DNA of 64,000 nt from CALFBG01 sp045110315 (GCA_045110315.1 JBGCFY010000033.1:1-64000), one strand, 5' to 3'; shown: positions 53,850 to 63,251, counted from the stretch's first letter. Notes: a model not told the origin generated them from the letters alone. A program made the numbers and translations.

Positions 53850-55214
53850 ATGGCAAAACAGTACGAGGCTTGGGTTATCCAATTAATTGATGATTTATGG
53901 AACATCTGTTACCCAGGCGTTCCCCGTCAAGGAAATGCCACCAAAAGTAAATGTGAGAGCCTTTTACTCCAAATTGATCACCATCTCTCGCTCCAAAGTC
54001 TCTTTAACTACGCCAACGAACGATCCTCCCCACCTTCCGATGCTAGTTTAAATATTATGAGCTACTACATTCTAAGAGAGTGGAAAATACAAGATCCCAC
54101 ACAATTTGCAAATCTAGAACTTGACTTCACGACGGATCAACTACATCGCAATGAAATTGCAAAAGGGGATTACCTCAAGTTCTACCGACAAATTAAGTCA
54201 AAAGAGACGCCAGAAAAATCCTTAGCTCCCCCTGTAAAAACAGATACCAAATTCCCTGAAATGGGACCGATCCCACACGTGCTTCCCCGACAATTGTCCA
54301 AGCAAGTATACGCCGTAGCAATAGCTTGTGCCCTCTCGGTTTTCGGTTTACTCGGTTTCATGGTTCATAAATATCAAGTTACTGAACGCGCTATTAGTAA
54401 GCTAGTCGCTGACCAACCCGAAATTATTATAAGCCTCAATGACTTACGTGGTATTTCTAGCTTGCACGTTTTTATGATTCTATTGCTACTTTTTGTGATT
54501 CTATATACGCCTTTCGGTGGAAAACAGACTGGTGTCATTCCCTCTTCCTTGGTGCAACGTGCTTTACGACAATTCAACCGAGCATGGATTGCCATTTGGA
54601 TCAGTTGGTTTTTATTGTATACTTGGATGAGTTTTGCTTGGTGGCAGGAGATTCATTATTTGGAGAACAACGCTTATGTGCAATACCTACACTTTCATAC
54701 CCTTGCGTGGGCAATCGCTGATATTTTTAATATTTTGAGTACGATTTTTGTCTTTTACCTTTTTCTAGTTATGGATATGGAAAGGCTGAGCGAAGACCAA
54801 AGTCCACGAGAAAAGGGTAAGTTTCAACGTTCCTTAATGAGGATTTTAGGAATAAGTACTCTAATTTTGCTTTTTTCCATCACAGACCGTTTCGTCGATT
54901 TTGGGAATTGGGATGATAAGATTGGTCCTTTGCTGTTATCCCTACTGACTGCCATTTCCTTGATGTATTTCTTTGGGCGACTGGATAGTCACTTCTTTAA
55001 GGCAAAACGGGAGGCACTCGCCCCACTCTATTTATACGCCGGTATTCAAGTCGTTTGGGTAGAACTATCGGCAGCAAGTAATATGATTTATGCCATTTTC
55101 TTTGCAGCACTTTTATTAAAACTCTATCTTTTTTTAGTAGTAAAACATTGGCTACAAAATGGCAATTTTGCAGAATACTTTCGTAGAATGTTTCGCTTAC
55201 AGGATCACGCTTGA
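53850..55214 (+). CDS. Unrecognised polytopic membrane protein
   Basis: A 454-aa protein. The first ~145 residues are soluble, with Trp/Tyr-rich helices (YEAWVIQLIDDLWNICYPG; NIMSYYILREWK), followed by about seven or eight hydrophobic helices from residue 152 on (YAVAIACALSVFGLLGFM; VFMILLLLFVILY; AIWISWFLLYTW; ILSTIFVFYLFLV; others near 335, 365 and 415). No transporter or enzyme motif is seen. It converges on a DUF4230 gene with a 7-nt gap. Function unknown. Confidence 0.82.
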   Translation: MAKQYEAWVIQLIDDLWNICYPGVPRQGNATKSKCESLLLQIDHHLSLQSLFNYANERSSPPSDASLNIMSYYILREWKIQDPTQFANLELDFTTDQLHRNEIAKGDYLKFYRQIKSKETPEKSLAPPVKTDTKFPEMGPIPHVLPRQLSKQVYAVAIACALSVFGLLGFMVHKYQVTERAISKLVADQPEIIISLNDLRGISSLHVFMILLLLFVILYTPFGGKQTGVIPSSLVQRALRQFNRAWIAIWISWFLLYTWMSFAWWQEIHYLENNAYVQYLHFHTLAWAIADIFNILSTIFVFYLFLVMDMERLSEDQSPREKGKFQRSLMRILGISTLILLFSITDRFVDFGNWDDKIGPLLLSLLTAISLMYFFGRLDSHFFKAKREALAPLYLYAGIQVVWVELSAASNMIYAIFFAALLLKLYLFLVVKHWLQNGNFAEYFRRMFRLQDHA

Positions 55215-55221
55215 TCCCATT

Positions 55222-55833
55222 TTACTCTATTAAACTATTTTCAGGAACCTCATTCAAGTCCCGGACAAATTCCAATTTCCAACCGGAAGTTTCAACCATG
55301 AAACGGATTAACTCTAATAATTGATTCCCTTGCTTTACCGCAGATTCTTTTAAATCACTCCGTTCAGCGTGTTCCCGAATGTAATCCTTAGCTTTTTGTT
55401 GCAATTTGTTGTAATCTGCCGTAGAAAAAGAATTGAAGGTTCCTTCCGAAATATCGTAGTAATCTAAATCATTTTCAATAGAAATAATCTCTGGATCCGG
55501 CAAGTTTCCAATACGAATCGTTTTTTCTTTCGGCAGAGAGACTACCGTCATTTTTTCTAGGTTATAGCCAACTAATACCTTCGCTTTCACCCGCATTAAA
55601 GCTTTTTTCCGAAAAGGACTAATATCGTAGCCCCAATAATCCTTGTAATCGTACACTTCCGAAAAGTATCCTTCCACCGTCACCAATTTAGAAACCGTTT
55701 TAATTTTTTCGAGTAGTACTTCCGATTGTTCCGTGGCTTTAATTTCCCCAATAGTATAGTAATACTTGGTTCCCCAAAAAATACTGTAGCCAATACCAAG
55801 CAATACAACCGTAAAAATTATTTTTTTGAACAT
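55222..55833 (-). CDS. DUF4230-family protein
   Basis: A 203-aa protein with one N-terminal membrane anchor (IIFTVVLLGIGYSIFWG) and an extracytoplasmic domain of DUF4230 type (GYFSEVYDYKDYWGY; KALMRVKAKVLVGYNL; an AKDYIREHAE helix). The family's function is not known. The sugar-locus gene upstream ends 153 nt away on the same strand, so co-transcription is possible but there is no functional link evident. Confidence 0.8.
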   Translation of the reverse strand: MFKKIIFTVVLLGIGYSIFWGTKYYYTIGEIKATEQSEVLLEKIKTVSKLVTVEGYFSEVYDYKDYWGYDISPFRKKALMRVKAKVLVGYNLEKMTVVSLPKEKTIRIGNLPDPEIISIENDLDYYDISEGTFNSFSTADYNKLQQKAKDYIREHAERSDLKESAVKQGNQLLELIRFMVETSGWKLEFVRDLNEVPENSLIE

Positions 55834-55986
55834 ATGCTAAATCCAGATAGCGATGATGAGTTTTAGATCCATAGTTTACGAAGCAGGATGGTAAGTAACC
55901 TACTTTTTCTCAAACTTGGTTTACAACATCAATATCTGATTTATAATTGGCTTTTGCAATTCCTCGACTTACAATCCAAAGTTTAT

Positions 55987-57795
55987 TTAGCCAATTATAT
56001 GACCTTCCCCGTTCGTAGGATGATTGATCACCGCATAACTACTCGTAATCGAAGTATTAGCTCGTTTTCCTAGGGGAACAACTAACGCGTGCTCAATATC
56101 CAGTACCTGCTCTACGAATGGATCGTAGATTTCTCTCGTCCGTTCTTTTCGCTTTTCTAAAGTCTCTTTATATGTTCTTTCCATAAAAATCTTATAGTCT
56201 AACCGATCAAGGAGAAAAGCATAAACGCCCTCTACTATTAAGACCGATCGACCTTTTAGGCTCGTATCATACGCTAAAAAAGTATTATTTTTATAATCGA
56301 CCACGGGAACAACGATGCTTTCTTCCTCCAATTTGAATTGGTCAATATGAGACTGTAGCAAATCCATTTGTACTTCATTGCTTCCCACCCAACTGATATC
56401 AGATTTTCTTTTTTCGTGATTATCCTTTGGCGGTAATTTAAAATAACTATCCTGATGCAGAATAACAGAATTAATATTTAACTTGTCTAATTCAATTTGC
56501 AAACATTTAGCCGTTACTGATTTCCCACTTCCCGATTCCCCACAGATTCCAATCACCAGTTTATCCTTTTGTAGCATCATTTTTTTTGCTAAGTTTTCAA
56601 TAATGCTCGTGGAAACCGAGAAATACTCTTTCTTCAATTCAATAGGTTCGTGAATTAAAGATGATGGTGTAGCCTTCAAAATAGAAAAATCAAAAGAATC
56701 TTTTGCCAAGGAAAGTAAAATGATCCCGGCAGCAGTGTAACAAAGTTGCGGTGTACCATTTGGAATTAAATCATCCGCAGATACGTATTCCTCAAAATTA
56801 AAGTCTGGAACGCTATCAAGGTATTGAGCAGCGATTTCGGCCAGTTTACTGATTTCGTACTTTTTATTAAAAAGGGAAAGTGATACGGACAACCAGCCAA
56901 TCCAAATCCACCAGATTCCTCCATTATGATAGTGGTGCGGTTTATTTTTGAAATCAAAAAGATGGTATCCACTTAAGGTTTCCCAGTCTGCGTCGCCTTC
57001 TTTTATTACAGGATAAAAGGCTGGTGGAAGTTTTTCTACGCTAATAAATTGATTAAAAATCCAATCTAAAGAATCTTCGATCAACGAATTATCTTTTTCA
57101 AAAATAATTCCCGCTAATGCGTGCGCAGCCAAATCAAATTTTTTAAAGCTTCCTCCAGGATAAATACTAGCATGAAAATGTTTACTTTTATCATCCCGAT
57201 ATTTTGTCTTTAGACAAGCCAAAATAGCATTCGCTTTGGTTGACCATTCTGCCTTTTCATAAACGGAAGCAAGTAAAGATAAAGCCCAAACTCTTAACAG
57301 CTGATCATAAAGAATATAGCCTTCGTAAACATATTCATCCGCCCAATTTCCACCTTTAGGAACATAAAGCAAATGCTTCCCATTATATTCCCAAGCATTT
57401 AATAATGTGATCACTTGTACTATACTTTCACGGTAGTCTTCTTTCTCTAGCAGGTTTTTTCTCAGCAGTAACCCCAGACCAACCAAGTACCAAGTACAAG
57501 AATCAATTTTTGGGCTTAAGGTACCAAAGCTGACCGTAGCAATTTCACTATCTTTCACCTTATAATTAGAAGCAATTTGCCCTTCCTTACCTTGCAATGC
57601 TTTAAGATGAAATAAAGTATTTTTAAAGCCCTCTATAATCAATTTATCTTCCAATAGTAAACCTACAATTCCAGCCATCACAGCATCCCGCGTGAAGATG
57701 GCACCATAATTATCCTTATCCGTTAACGAGGCTTTAATGCCCCATGGCGTACAAGCACGCTGTAGTAATTTACGAGATTCTTCTAACCGATTCAA
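55987..57795 (-). CDS. Fusion: GH100-invertase-like glycosidase + uridine-kinase-like P-loop kinase
   Basis: 602 aa. Residues 1-~385 resemble GH100 neutral invertases ((alpha/alpha)6 barrel): TRDAVMAGIVGL, GQIASNYKV, the candidate catalytic Asp98 in KIDSCTWYL (compare VDSGLWW), and Y289-H-N-G-G-I-W after a DWETLSG stretch (compare EWRIITG and YHNGGSW). Residues ~405-602 form a kinase of the uridine kinase/phosphoribulokinase family: Walker A GESGSGKS (419-426, Lys425), HQDSYF, VEGVYAF, and an ERT..E..KRKERTREI lid. No signal peptide: cytosolic. It follows a sugar permease by 33 nt. The likely role is hydrolysis of an imported disaccharide coupled to phosphorylation of a product. Whether the kinase acts on a hexose is inference; other products are possible. 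Confidence 0.85.
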   Translation of the reverse strand: MNRLEESRKLLQRACTPWGIKASLTDKDNYGAIFTRDAVMAGIVGLLLEDKLIIEGFKNTLFHLKALQGKEGQIASNYKVKDSEIATVSFGTLSPKIDSCTWYLVGLGLLLRKNLLEKEDYRESIVQVITLLNAWEYNGKHLLYVPKGGNWADEYVYEGYILYDQLLRVWALSLLASVYEKAEWSTKANAILACLKTKYRDDKSKHFHASIYPGGSFKKFDLAAHALAGIIFEKDNSLIEDSLDWIFNQFISVEKLPPAFYPVIKEGDADWETLSGYHLFDFKNKPHHYHNGGIWWIWIGWLSVSLSLFNKKYEISKLAEIAAQYLDSVPDFNFEEYVSADDLIPNGTPQLCYTAAGIILLSLAKDSFDFSILKATPSSLIHEPIELKKEYFSVSTSIIENLAKKMMLQKDKLVIGICGESGSGKSVTAKCLQIELDKLNINSVILHQDSYFKLPPKDNHEKRKSDISWVGSNEVQMDLLQSHIDQFKLEEESIVVPVVDYKNNTFLAYDTSLKGRSVLIVEGVYAFLLDRLDYKIFMERTYKETLEKRKERTREIYDPFVEQVLDIEHALVVPLGKRANTSITSSYAVINHPTNGEGHIIG

Positions 57796-57828
57796 TTTAT
57801 TATAATTTTTTAAAAGTAATTTTAAAAA

Positions 57829-59211
57829 TTATACTGGAGCAACACTCGATTTTTCTTCCTTAATGAACAAGGAGAGTATTCCCCCAATAATTAAGAACAA
57901 TCCAGCTAGTCGTATTACATTAATAGGGTTACTCCCCAACCAATCATAAACGAAATATTGCATGGTAAATATTTGTATAATCATTGGAATAACAATAAAC
58001 ATATTAAAGATTCCCATGTACACTCCCGTTTTATTTTTGGGAATAGAACCCGCTAAAAGCTGATAAGGCATCGCTAGCATCGAAGCCCAAGCAATACCTA
58101 AGCCCAAAGTAAACAGGTAAATTGTTGGAATTGGAATAGCAGCTCCACCAAATGGATTTGGAATACTAAACATGACATTCGTTATTCCCAAGTAAGGAAT
58201 GGCAAGGAGACCAAGTCCCCCTAATAATAGACTCACAAAATGTACTCCTTTAGCACCTATTTTCCTTGCTAATGGAACTAAAGCAAAAGCCAATACAAAG
58301 CAAATAATATTATACGTACCATTTACTTGACCGGTCAGTACTTGTGCTTGCTTAAAACCATCCGTCGCTTGATCTAGCGTTCCAAATAGAGATAGGGATA
58401 AAGTAGACGTAAGGTATTGCCAATAACAAAACATCGCATACCAAGTAAAAAACTTTACTGGAATTAGTTGTTTCATCGTTAAGGGCATCACTTTCATCGC
58501 CTCCACAATATCGTTATAGGTTCTTGATATTACACTCCCCTTTGCTTTTTCCGCTTGTAATATTTTTAATTCTTCCTCCGTTGGTGGGTATTCTTTTGTC
58601 GTCATTACAGAGTACAAAACAGTAGTAATAGAAGCAAAAGAGCCAATAAAAAAAGCCCAATACGTAGCAACGGGAATACCGTTTTCCATCGTATCAGACA
58701 AGGCAAAAACGCCCAGAGAAATAAGAATAGCTGGCGTAAAATTGGCCAAGGTACTACTCAGTCCTGTAAAAAAACTTTGGGTGAGAAAACCCAAGGAAAG
58801 TTGTTCTTTGTCAAGTTGATCGGAGACAAATGCTCGATAAGGTTCCATGGCAATATTATTACCTGCATCCAATATCCACAATAATCCCGCTGCCATCCAG
58901 ATCGTTTGAGAAAAAGGCATAAAGACTAAGGCAATACTTGCACAGATTGCCCCAACTAGAAAATAAGGTTTTCTTCTTCCAAACTTTGGCGACCAAGTAC
59001 CATCACTCATCGCCCCAATAATCGGCTGAATAATCAATCCCGTTACGGGCCCTGCTAACCACAATATCGGTATCTCATGTTCGCTTGCCCCTAGGTATTT
59101 ATAAATGGCGGACATATTGCTTTGCTGCAAACCAAAGCTGAATTGAATTCCAAAAAAACCGAAATTCATATTCCATATTTGCCAAAAACTCAACTTTGGT
59201 TTCTTTATCAT
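57829..59211 (-). CDS. Sugar:cation symporter, SLC45/GPH-like (sucrose/maltose type)
   Basis: A 460-aa, 12-helix major-facilitator permease. The start WNMNFGFFGIQFSFGLQQ and GPVTGLIIQPIIGAMSDGTWSPKFGRR cut into its parts (WLAGPVTGLIIQP; FGRRKPYF) are typical of plant-type sucrose and bacterial maltose/sucrose carriers. A cytosolic loop lies near residues 200-235. It is the middle gene between the TonB-dependent receptor and the glycosidase-kinase gene, so it should bring the disaccharide from periplasm to cytosol. Substrate is inferred from the context. Confidence 0.9.
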   Translation of the reverse strand: MIKKPKLSFWQIWNMNFGFFGIQFSFGLQQSNMSAIYKYLGASEHEIPILWLAGPVTGLIIQPIIGAMSDGTWSPKFGRRKPYFLVGAICASIALVFMPFSQTIWMAAGLLWILDAGNNIAMEPYRAFVSDQLDKEQLSLGFLTQSFFTGLSSTLANFTPAILISLGVFALSDTMENGIPVATYWAFFIGSFASITTVLYSVMTTKEYPPTEEELKILQAEKAKGSVISRTYNDIVEAMKVMPLTMKQLIPVKFFTWYAMFCYWQYLTSTLSLSLFGTLDQATDGFKQAQVLTGQVNGTYNIICFVLAFALVPLARKIGAKGVHFVSLLLGGLGLLAIPYLGITNVMFSIPNPFGGAAIPIPTIYLFTLGLGIAWASMLAMPYQLLAGSIPKNKTGVYMGIFNMFIVIPMIIQIFTMQYFVYDWLGSNPINVIRLAGLFLIIGGILSLFIKEEKSSVAPV

Positions 59212-59286
59212 TATTTGGTTTTTTAAGGTAGACCGTTACTTTAAAATAAAGATAGTAAGACGTGTACCTACTATGAAATCTGCTTC

Positions 59287-59315
59287 AAGACAGCGAGATC
59301 CTGTCTCCCTGTCTT
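59287..59315 (-). other. Hairpin between receptor and permease genes
   Basis: AAGACAG / CTGTCTT arms around a 15-nt loop that itself contains GAGATCCTGTCTC-like pairing. No T run follows on the minus strand. It may reduce readthrough or stabilise an mRNA end between the receptor and the downstream genes. Confidence 0.4.
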
Positions 59316-59350
59316 AAAACAAATTCTATTGAAACAAAAAATTCTAGTAA

Positions 59351-61981
59351 TTAAAACGTATATCTAACCGTAGCAGATACAGAACGTCCTGTAATAGATC
59401 TAGCTCGAAGATAGTTAACTTGTCCTTCTGTAATTGACCCTTCTTCTGATTCTGTAATTCCGATTGTATCGAATAAGTTATTAGCATTTACAGAAAGAGA
59501 TAATCCGTTAATCACTGCGATATTAACAAATGCGTTTGTAATAACATAGCCAGGCATAATTAATTCATTTCCGTCTTGCGCAAAAGCTTTCGTTTGACCG
59601 ATAAAACTTAAACCAATCGCATATTTCTTAGCAAAGGAATAAGAAGGAATAAGATTATACATCAAGTCTGGTTGCCGTCTTGGTGTATTACCTTCGTTCG
59701 CATCATCTTTCGTTGTAATTTCTGCCTTCGTATAAGTCACCGCACCTCTCACATCAAAGTCTCCAAAGTTAAAAGCACCTTCTACTTCTAGACCGTAAGC
59801 AGTATAATCATTCTCAATTACTTGTTGAGTCGTCGCTTCAAAACCACCTTCTTCCGTTGTTCCTGCGTAAAAGGCAGTAACAAATAATCCACCCGAGCTG
59901 AATTTTTGCTTCCATCCTAATTCTGCTTGATCAATGATATCTTTTGGATTACCAACAAATAAACTTGCCGTACCAGGATTAATAATTCTATCTGCTTTAG
60001 CAGAACCACCACGACTAAATCTTCCAAAAACAGCTTGCTTGCTATTTAGTTTATAGTTTGCGCCAATAGAAAAAGAAGTATAATCATAATCGTAATCTAC
60101 TGGAGCTTTTTGAGCATTATTAACAACCGAAACACTTTGTTCGAGTTGAGAAACGACACCGTCATTATTAACATCAAGTGCAGTTTGTACGCCACCAGAA
60201 GTAGCACCTGTTACGCTTCCAAAGTCATACCTCACACTTGCCGTAAGGTTTAATTGATCATTAAGCTGTACCTCTACTTCTGCATATGGTGCAGAGATAT
60301 CGTATTGCATATTGTAACCTCGCTGACAACAGTTACCCCAAACAGGAACACCGTAAGCAAATTTTCCATTCTCAGACATCATCGTTCCATCTGCTCGCTC
60401 TATATCAATTAGTCCTGCATTCTCTCCTTTCACTTCCATGAAGTAAGAGTTCCAGAGCCAAGCCATATTAATATTTTGACGACCTTTAAAGTAACCAACA
60501 GTAGCCGTAACTTTACCAAAGTTTTTAGAAACTTTAGTATCACTAAATAAAGTATTAAAATCTCTTAACTCAGTATCAAACATATGAATAATTTGTGCTA
60601 ATTCTCCCGTGTAAGCTGTTCCATCTTGAGCATTAGTCAAGGTAGCTCCTGCAAAGCCCGTGGTATCTCCAACAGCACCAGCAATAATACCTAGCATGTC
60701 TCCTGTGGTACCAACTGCTGATGGTAATGGTCCATAAAATCCTCCTGAGTTTCTTGTATACCTTGATCGACTGTCAATATTCCAGCCATCTCCTAATTCA
60801 AATTTAAATTCTGCTCCAATCGCATTCGATAAGGCTCGCATTCCATCCGTTATATTTCCATCTCGACGCTCTCCTTCTGCTCCAATCCCAAAATTTGATT
60901 GCAAAAACACACTATGTGGAGAATCTTGAGTAGCACTAAAACCATCAATAGATTCCCAAGTTGGATCAGCATTTGTACCAGAAACGGCAATCGGCATTGG
61001 CAAATAAGCAGTAGTACGATCATTTAAGTGTTTCAAGTAAACTCGGGCATAGCCTTTCTTAAAGTGCTTCGTCAAATTCGCTTTTACCTGTCCACCATTG
61101 TTGCCATTGTAGCCTGTGTTCCGTGGTCCCTCGCCCGTACGAAAGAATCCTCCAACGTGAAAGTTTAAATCCTCTCCAATGGAAGAACCATATTCAAAAT
61201 CTGTTCGGTATGTTTCATAATCTAAACCAAAGGTTGTAGCTATACTTCCTCCGGCAACACCACCCGTTTTACTAATAAAGTTAATAATACCCCCCGGAGA
61301 ATTAGATGCCAAAGTAGAAGCAGAACCACCTCTAAGCGCTTCAATACGAGCAACACTTTGATCTGCTCTTAGAAAGATATCTGACGTAGCAAAAGCAATG
61401 TCTCCAAAAAGAAATACTGGCAGCCCATCTTCTTGTAATTGTAAATATTTTGATCCACCCGCAGAAATTGGAATACCTCTTACCGTGATATTAGTGTTTC
61501 CATCTCCTCCTGATGCTTCAGAGCGAATCCCAGGAATAGTTCGGAAAATTTCAGCAGTCGTCCGAGGAGAGGATTGTAAAATCCCTTCTGGTTTTAAAGT
61601 TGTGATTGAGATACTTGACTCCAATTTAGACCTAGAGTTTGCAAGTCCTGTAACTACGACTTCATCTAAGCCTAAGGCATCAGTAGAAAGTGCAAAGTCG
61701 ATTTGACCTGACCCTTCGACCGTTTTTTCAAGACTTGAAAATCCCGTGTAGGATGCTACTAAGGTAATTCCGGTGGAACGCTCTAATTTAATTTGGTATT
61801 TTCCGTCAATGTCGGTAACTGTTCCAACACCAGACATTTCTTTGACAGTAATAGTTGCACCAATCAATGCTTCTCCACTTTCATCCGTCACCGTACCTTC
61901 AATAGATACATTTTGCGCAGACAAATTTGAAAGCAATGAAAAAGTAAGTAACAACGAAATAGAAAGTATAATTTTTTTCAT
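59351..61981 (-). CDS. TonB-dependent receptor with N-terminal CarboxypepD-like domain
   Basis: An 876-aa outer-membrane receptor. Signal peptide (MKKIILSISLLLTFSLLSNLSAQ), a carboxypeptidase-regulatory-like domain (about 25-105; IEGTVTDESGEALIGATI, DIDGKYQI), plug domain (about 120-240; GIPISAGG, RIEALRGGSASTLASNSPGGIINF), and a 22-strand barrel ending VSATVRYTF. No SusD partner is encoded, so it is not a canonical SusCD pair; it resembles the stand-alone receptors of sucrose loci. It is divergent from a LacI-type regulator and precedes the permease. Confidence 0.93.
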   Translation of the reverse strand: MKKIILSISLLLTFSLLSNLSAQNVSIEGTVTDESGEALIGATITVKEMSGVGTVTDIDGKYQIKLERSTGITLVASYTGFSSLEKTVEGSGQIDFALSTDALGLDEVVVTGLANSRSKLESSISITTLKPEGILQSSPRTTAEIFRTIPGIRSEASGGDGNTNITVRGIPISAGGSKYLQLQEDGLPVFLFGDIAFATSDIFLRADQSVARIEALRGGSASTLASNSPGGIINFISKTGGVAGGSIATTFGLDYETYRTDFEYGSSIGEDLNFHVGGFFRTGEGPRNTGYNGNNGGQVKANLTKHFKKGYARVYLKHLNDRTTAYLPMPIAVSGTNADPTWESIDGFSATQDSPHSVFLQSNFGIGAEGERRDGNITDGMRALSNAIGAEFKFELGDGWNIDSRSRYTRNSGGFYGPLPSAVGTTGDMLGIIAGAVGDTTGFAGATLTNAQDGTAYTGELAQIIHMFDTELRDFNTLFSDTKVSKNFGKVTATVGYFKGRQNINMAWLWNSYFMEVKGENAGLIDIERADGTMMSENGKFAYGVPVWGNCCQRGYNMQYDISAPYAEVEVQLNDQLNLTASVRYDFGSVTGATSGGVQTALDVNNDGVVSQLEQSVSVVNNAQKAPVDYDYDYTSFSIGANYKLNSKQAVFGRFSRGGSAKADRIINPGTASLFVGNPKDIIDQAELGWKQKFSSGGLFVTAFYAGTTEEGGFEATTQQVIENDYTAYGLEVEGAFNFGDFDVRGAVTYTKAEITTKDDANEGNTPRRQPDLMYNLIPSYSFAKKYAIGLSFIGQTKAFAQDGNELIMPGYVITNAFVNIAVINGLSLSVNANNLFDTIGITESEEGSITEGQVNYLRARSITGRSVSATVRYTF

Positions 61982-62064
61982 TTGGACTTAATTTTAAAAT
62001 TTTGTTTCGAATAATATTATACAATGCTATACTTTTTTTTCTTTTTTGAAAAATCACAAAGTTT

Positions 62065-62078
62065 CGCAAACGGTTGCG
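62065..62078. promoter_or_regulatory. LacI-family operator
   Basis: CGCAAACGGTTGCG has perfect CGCAA/TTGCG arms around a central CG-containing ACGG, the layout of LacI/PurR/CcpA-type operators. The half-site GGTTGCGG recurs 12 nt later at 62084-62091. It lies between the divergent receptor and lacI genes, upstream of both candidate promoters. Confidence 0.75.
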
Positions 62079-62091
62079 GGATAGGTTGCGG

Positions 62092-62122
62092 TTGGTAAGT
62101 TTTTAAAAAAAGGCTATCTTCG
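62092..62122 (+). promoter_or_regulatory. Candidate promoter of the LacI-type gene
   Basis: TTG (62092-62094) and TATCTTCG (62115-62122) resemble the Bacteroidota -33 and -7 elements with a 20-nt spacer. The ATG begins only 5 nt further on, so the mRNA would have almost no leader. Confidence 0.45.
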
Positions 62123-62127
62123 AGCAT

Positions 62128-63129
62128 ATGAAAAGAGTAACGATTAAAGATTTAGCCAAAATCTTGAACCTTTCCACCTCTACCGTCTCTAGAGCATTAT
62201 CCGACCATCCAGATATTAGCGAGTCTACTAAAAATAAGGTGCGATTAGCTGCTAAAGAGTTCAATTATACTACCAATGTACACGCTCGTTTTTTTCGAAA
62301 TCAACATTCTGGATTAATTGCATTAATCCTACCAGAGATAAATATGTTTTTTACTCCTAACCTAATCAAAGGTATCAACAAAACAATTTCATCGTCTAAG
62401 TATTCTCTAATTATGTTTCTGACGAATGATAGTTACAAGAAAGAAAAGGAAATTATTACACAATGCTTGAGTTGGGCCGTCGAAGGGGTTCTTATTTCTT
62501 TATCTAAAGAAACCTATGATCTTAATCATTTAGAACCACTCACGAATGCAAACATTAAATGTGTTTTATTGGATAAAGCGTTAGAAAATGAAGATTTTCC
62601 AGCAGTTACGATTGATAGTACCCAAGCAAGCTACCAAGCGATTTCCCATTTAATAGAAAAAGGTCACCAAAATATTCTGGCTATTTTTGGAAATCCTAAT
62701 TTCAACATCTCTCAAGAAAGAATTAAAGGGTACGAAAAAGCCTTGACAGAACATGGAATTCCAATTTTAAAAGAAAACATCATTTCGGTTGATAAAAGTG
62801 CGGACCTTGACTTCATTCTTCCTCCAATTCTAAACCATAATAAAAAGATAACTGCCATCTTTACAATGTCGGACGAATTACTTGCCAAAAGCTTATACCA
62901 TATTAATGCTCTCGGATTATCTATCCCAGAGGATATTGCTATTATATCTATTAGCGATGGAGAATATCCTTATTTAACCTACCCTCAGATCAGTCACGTC
63001 AAAGATTCTGGTAGTAAAATGGGGAAAAATGCTTGTAATTTTTTACTCGAAGCCATTTCGGAACCAACCAAACTTCGTCCCTCTGAATTGCTCGTTTCGA
63101 CCAAGTTAATAAAATTACAATCTGTCTAA
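62128..63129 (+). CDS. LacI-family transcriptional regulator of the sugar locus
   Basis: A 333-aa regulator. The N-terminal helix-turn-helix and hinge (VTIKDLAKILNLSTSTVSRAL, HPDISESTKNKV) are cut from residues 4-42, followed by a periplasmic-binding-protein-like sugar sensor (about 60-333; GLIALILPEI, HLIEKGHQNI, ERIKGYEKAL, PEDIAIISISD). It probably responds to the sugar taken up by the divergent receptor. An operator sits 50 bp upstream. The sensor lacks features that would identify the sugar. Confidence 0.93.
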   Translation: MKRVTIKDLAKILNLSTSTVSRALSDHPDISESTKNKVRLAAKEFNYTTNVHARFFRNQHSGLIALILPEINMFFTPNLIKGINKTISSSKYSLIMFLTNDSYKKEKEIITQCLSWAVEGVLISLSKETYDLNHLEPLTNANIKCVLLDKALENEDFPAVTIDSTQASYQAISHLIEKGHQNILAIFGNPNFNISQERIKGYEKALTEHGIPILKENIISVDKSADLDFILPPILNHNKKITAIFTMSDELLAKSLYHINALGLSIPEDIAIISISDGEYPYLTYPQISHVKDSGSKMGKNACNFLLEAISEPTKLRPSELLVSTKLIKLQSV

Positions 63130-63192
63130 TACTCAATTGCATAGTTTCCTTTCTTCTTTAAACAAAAAGTAATCACTTGATCACCAAATAAC

Positions 63193-63226
63193 AAAAGCTC
63201 CTAAGGAATTACCCTAGAAGCTTTTA
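63193..63226. terminator. Bidirectional terminator between convergent genes
   Basis: AAAAGCTCCTAAGG pairs with CCTAGAAGCTTTT (one bulge/mismatch). T-rich tails exist on both strands, serving lacI on plus and the DUF3108 gene on minus. Confidence 0.75.
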
Positions 63227-63251
63227 TCATAGACTCATTCAACTTCAAACC

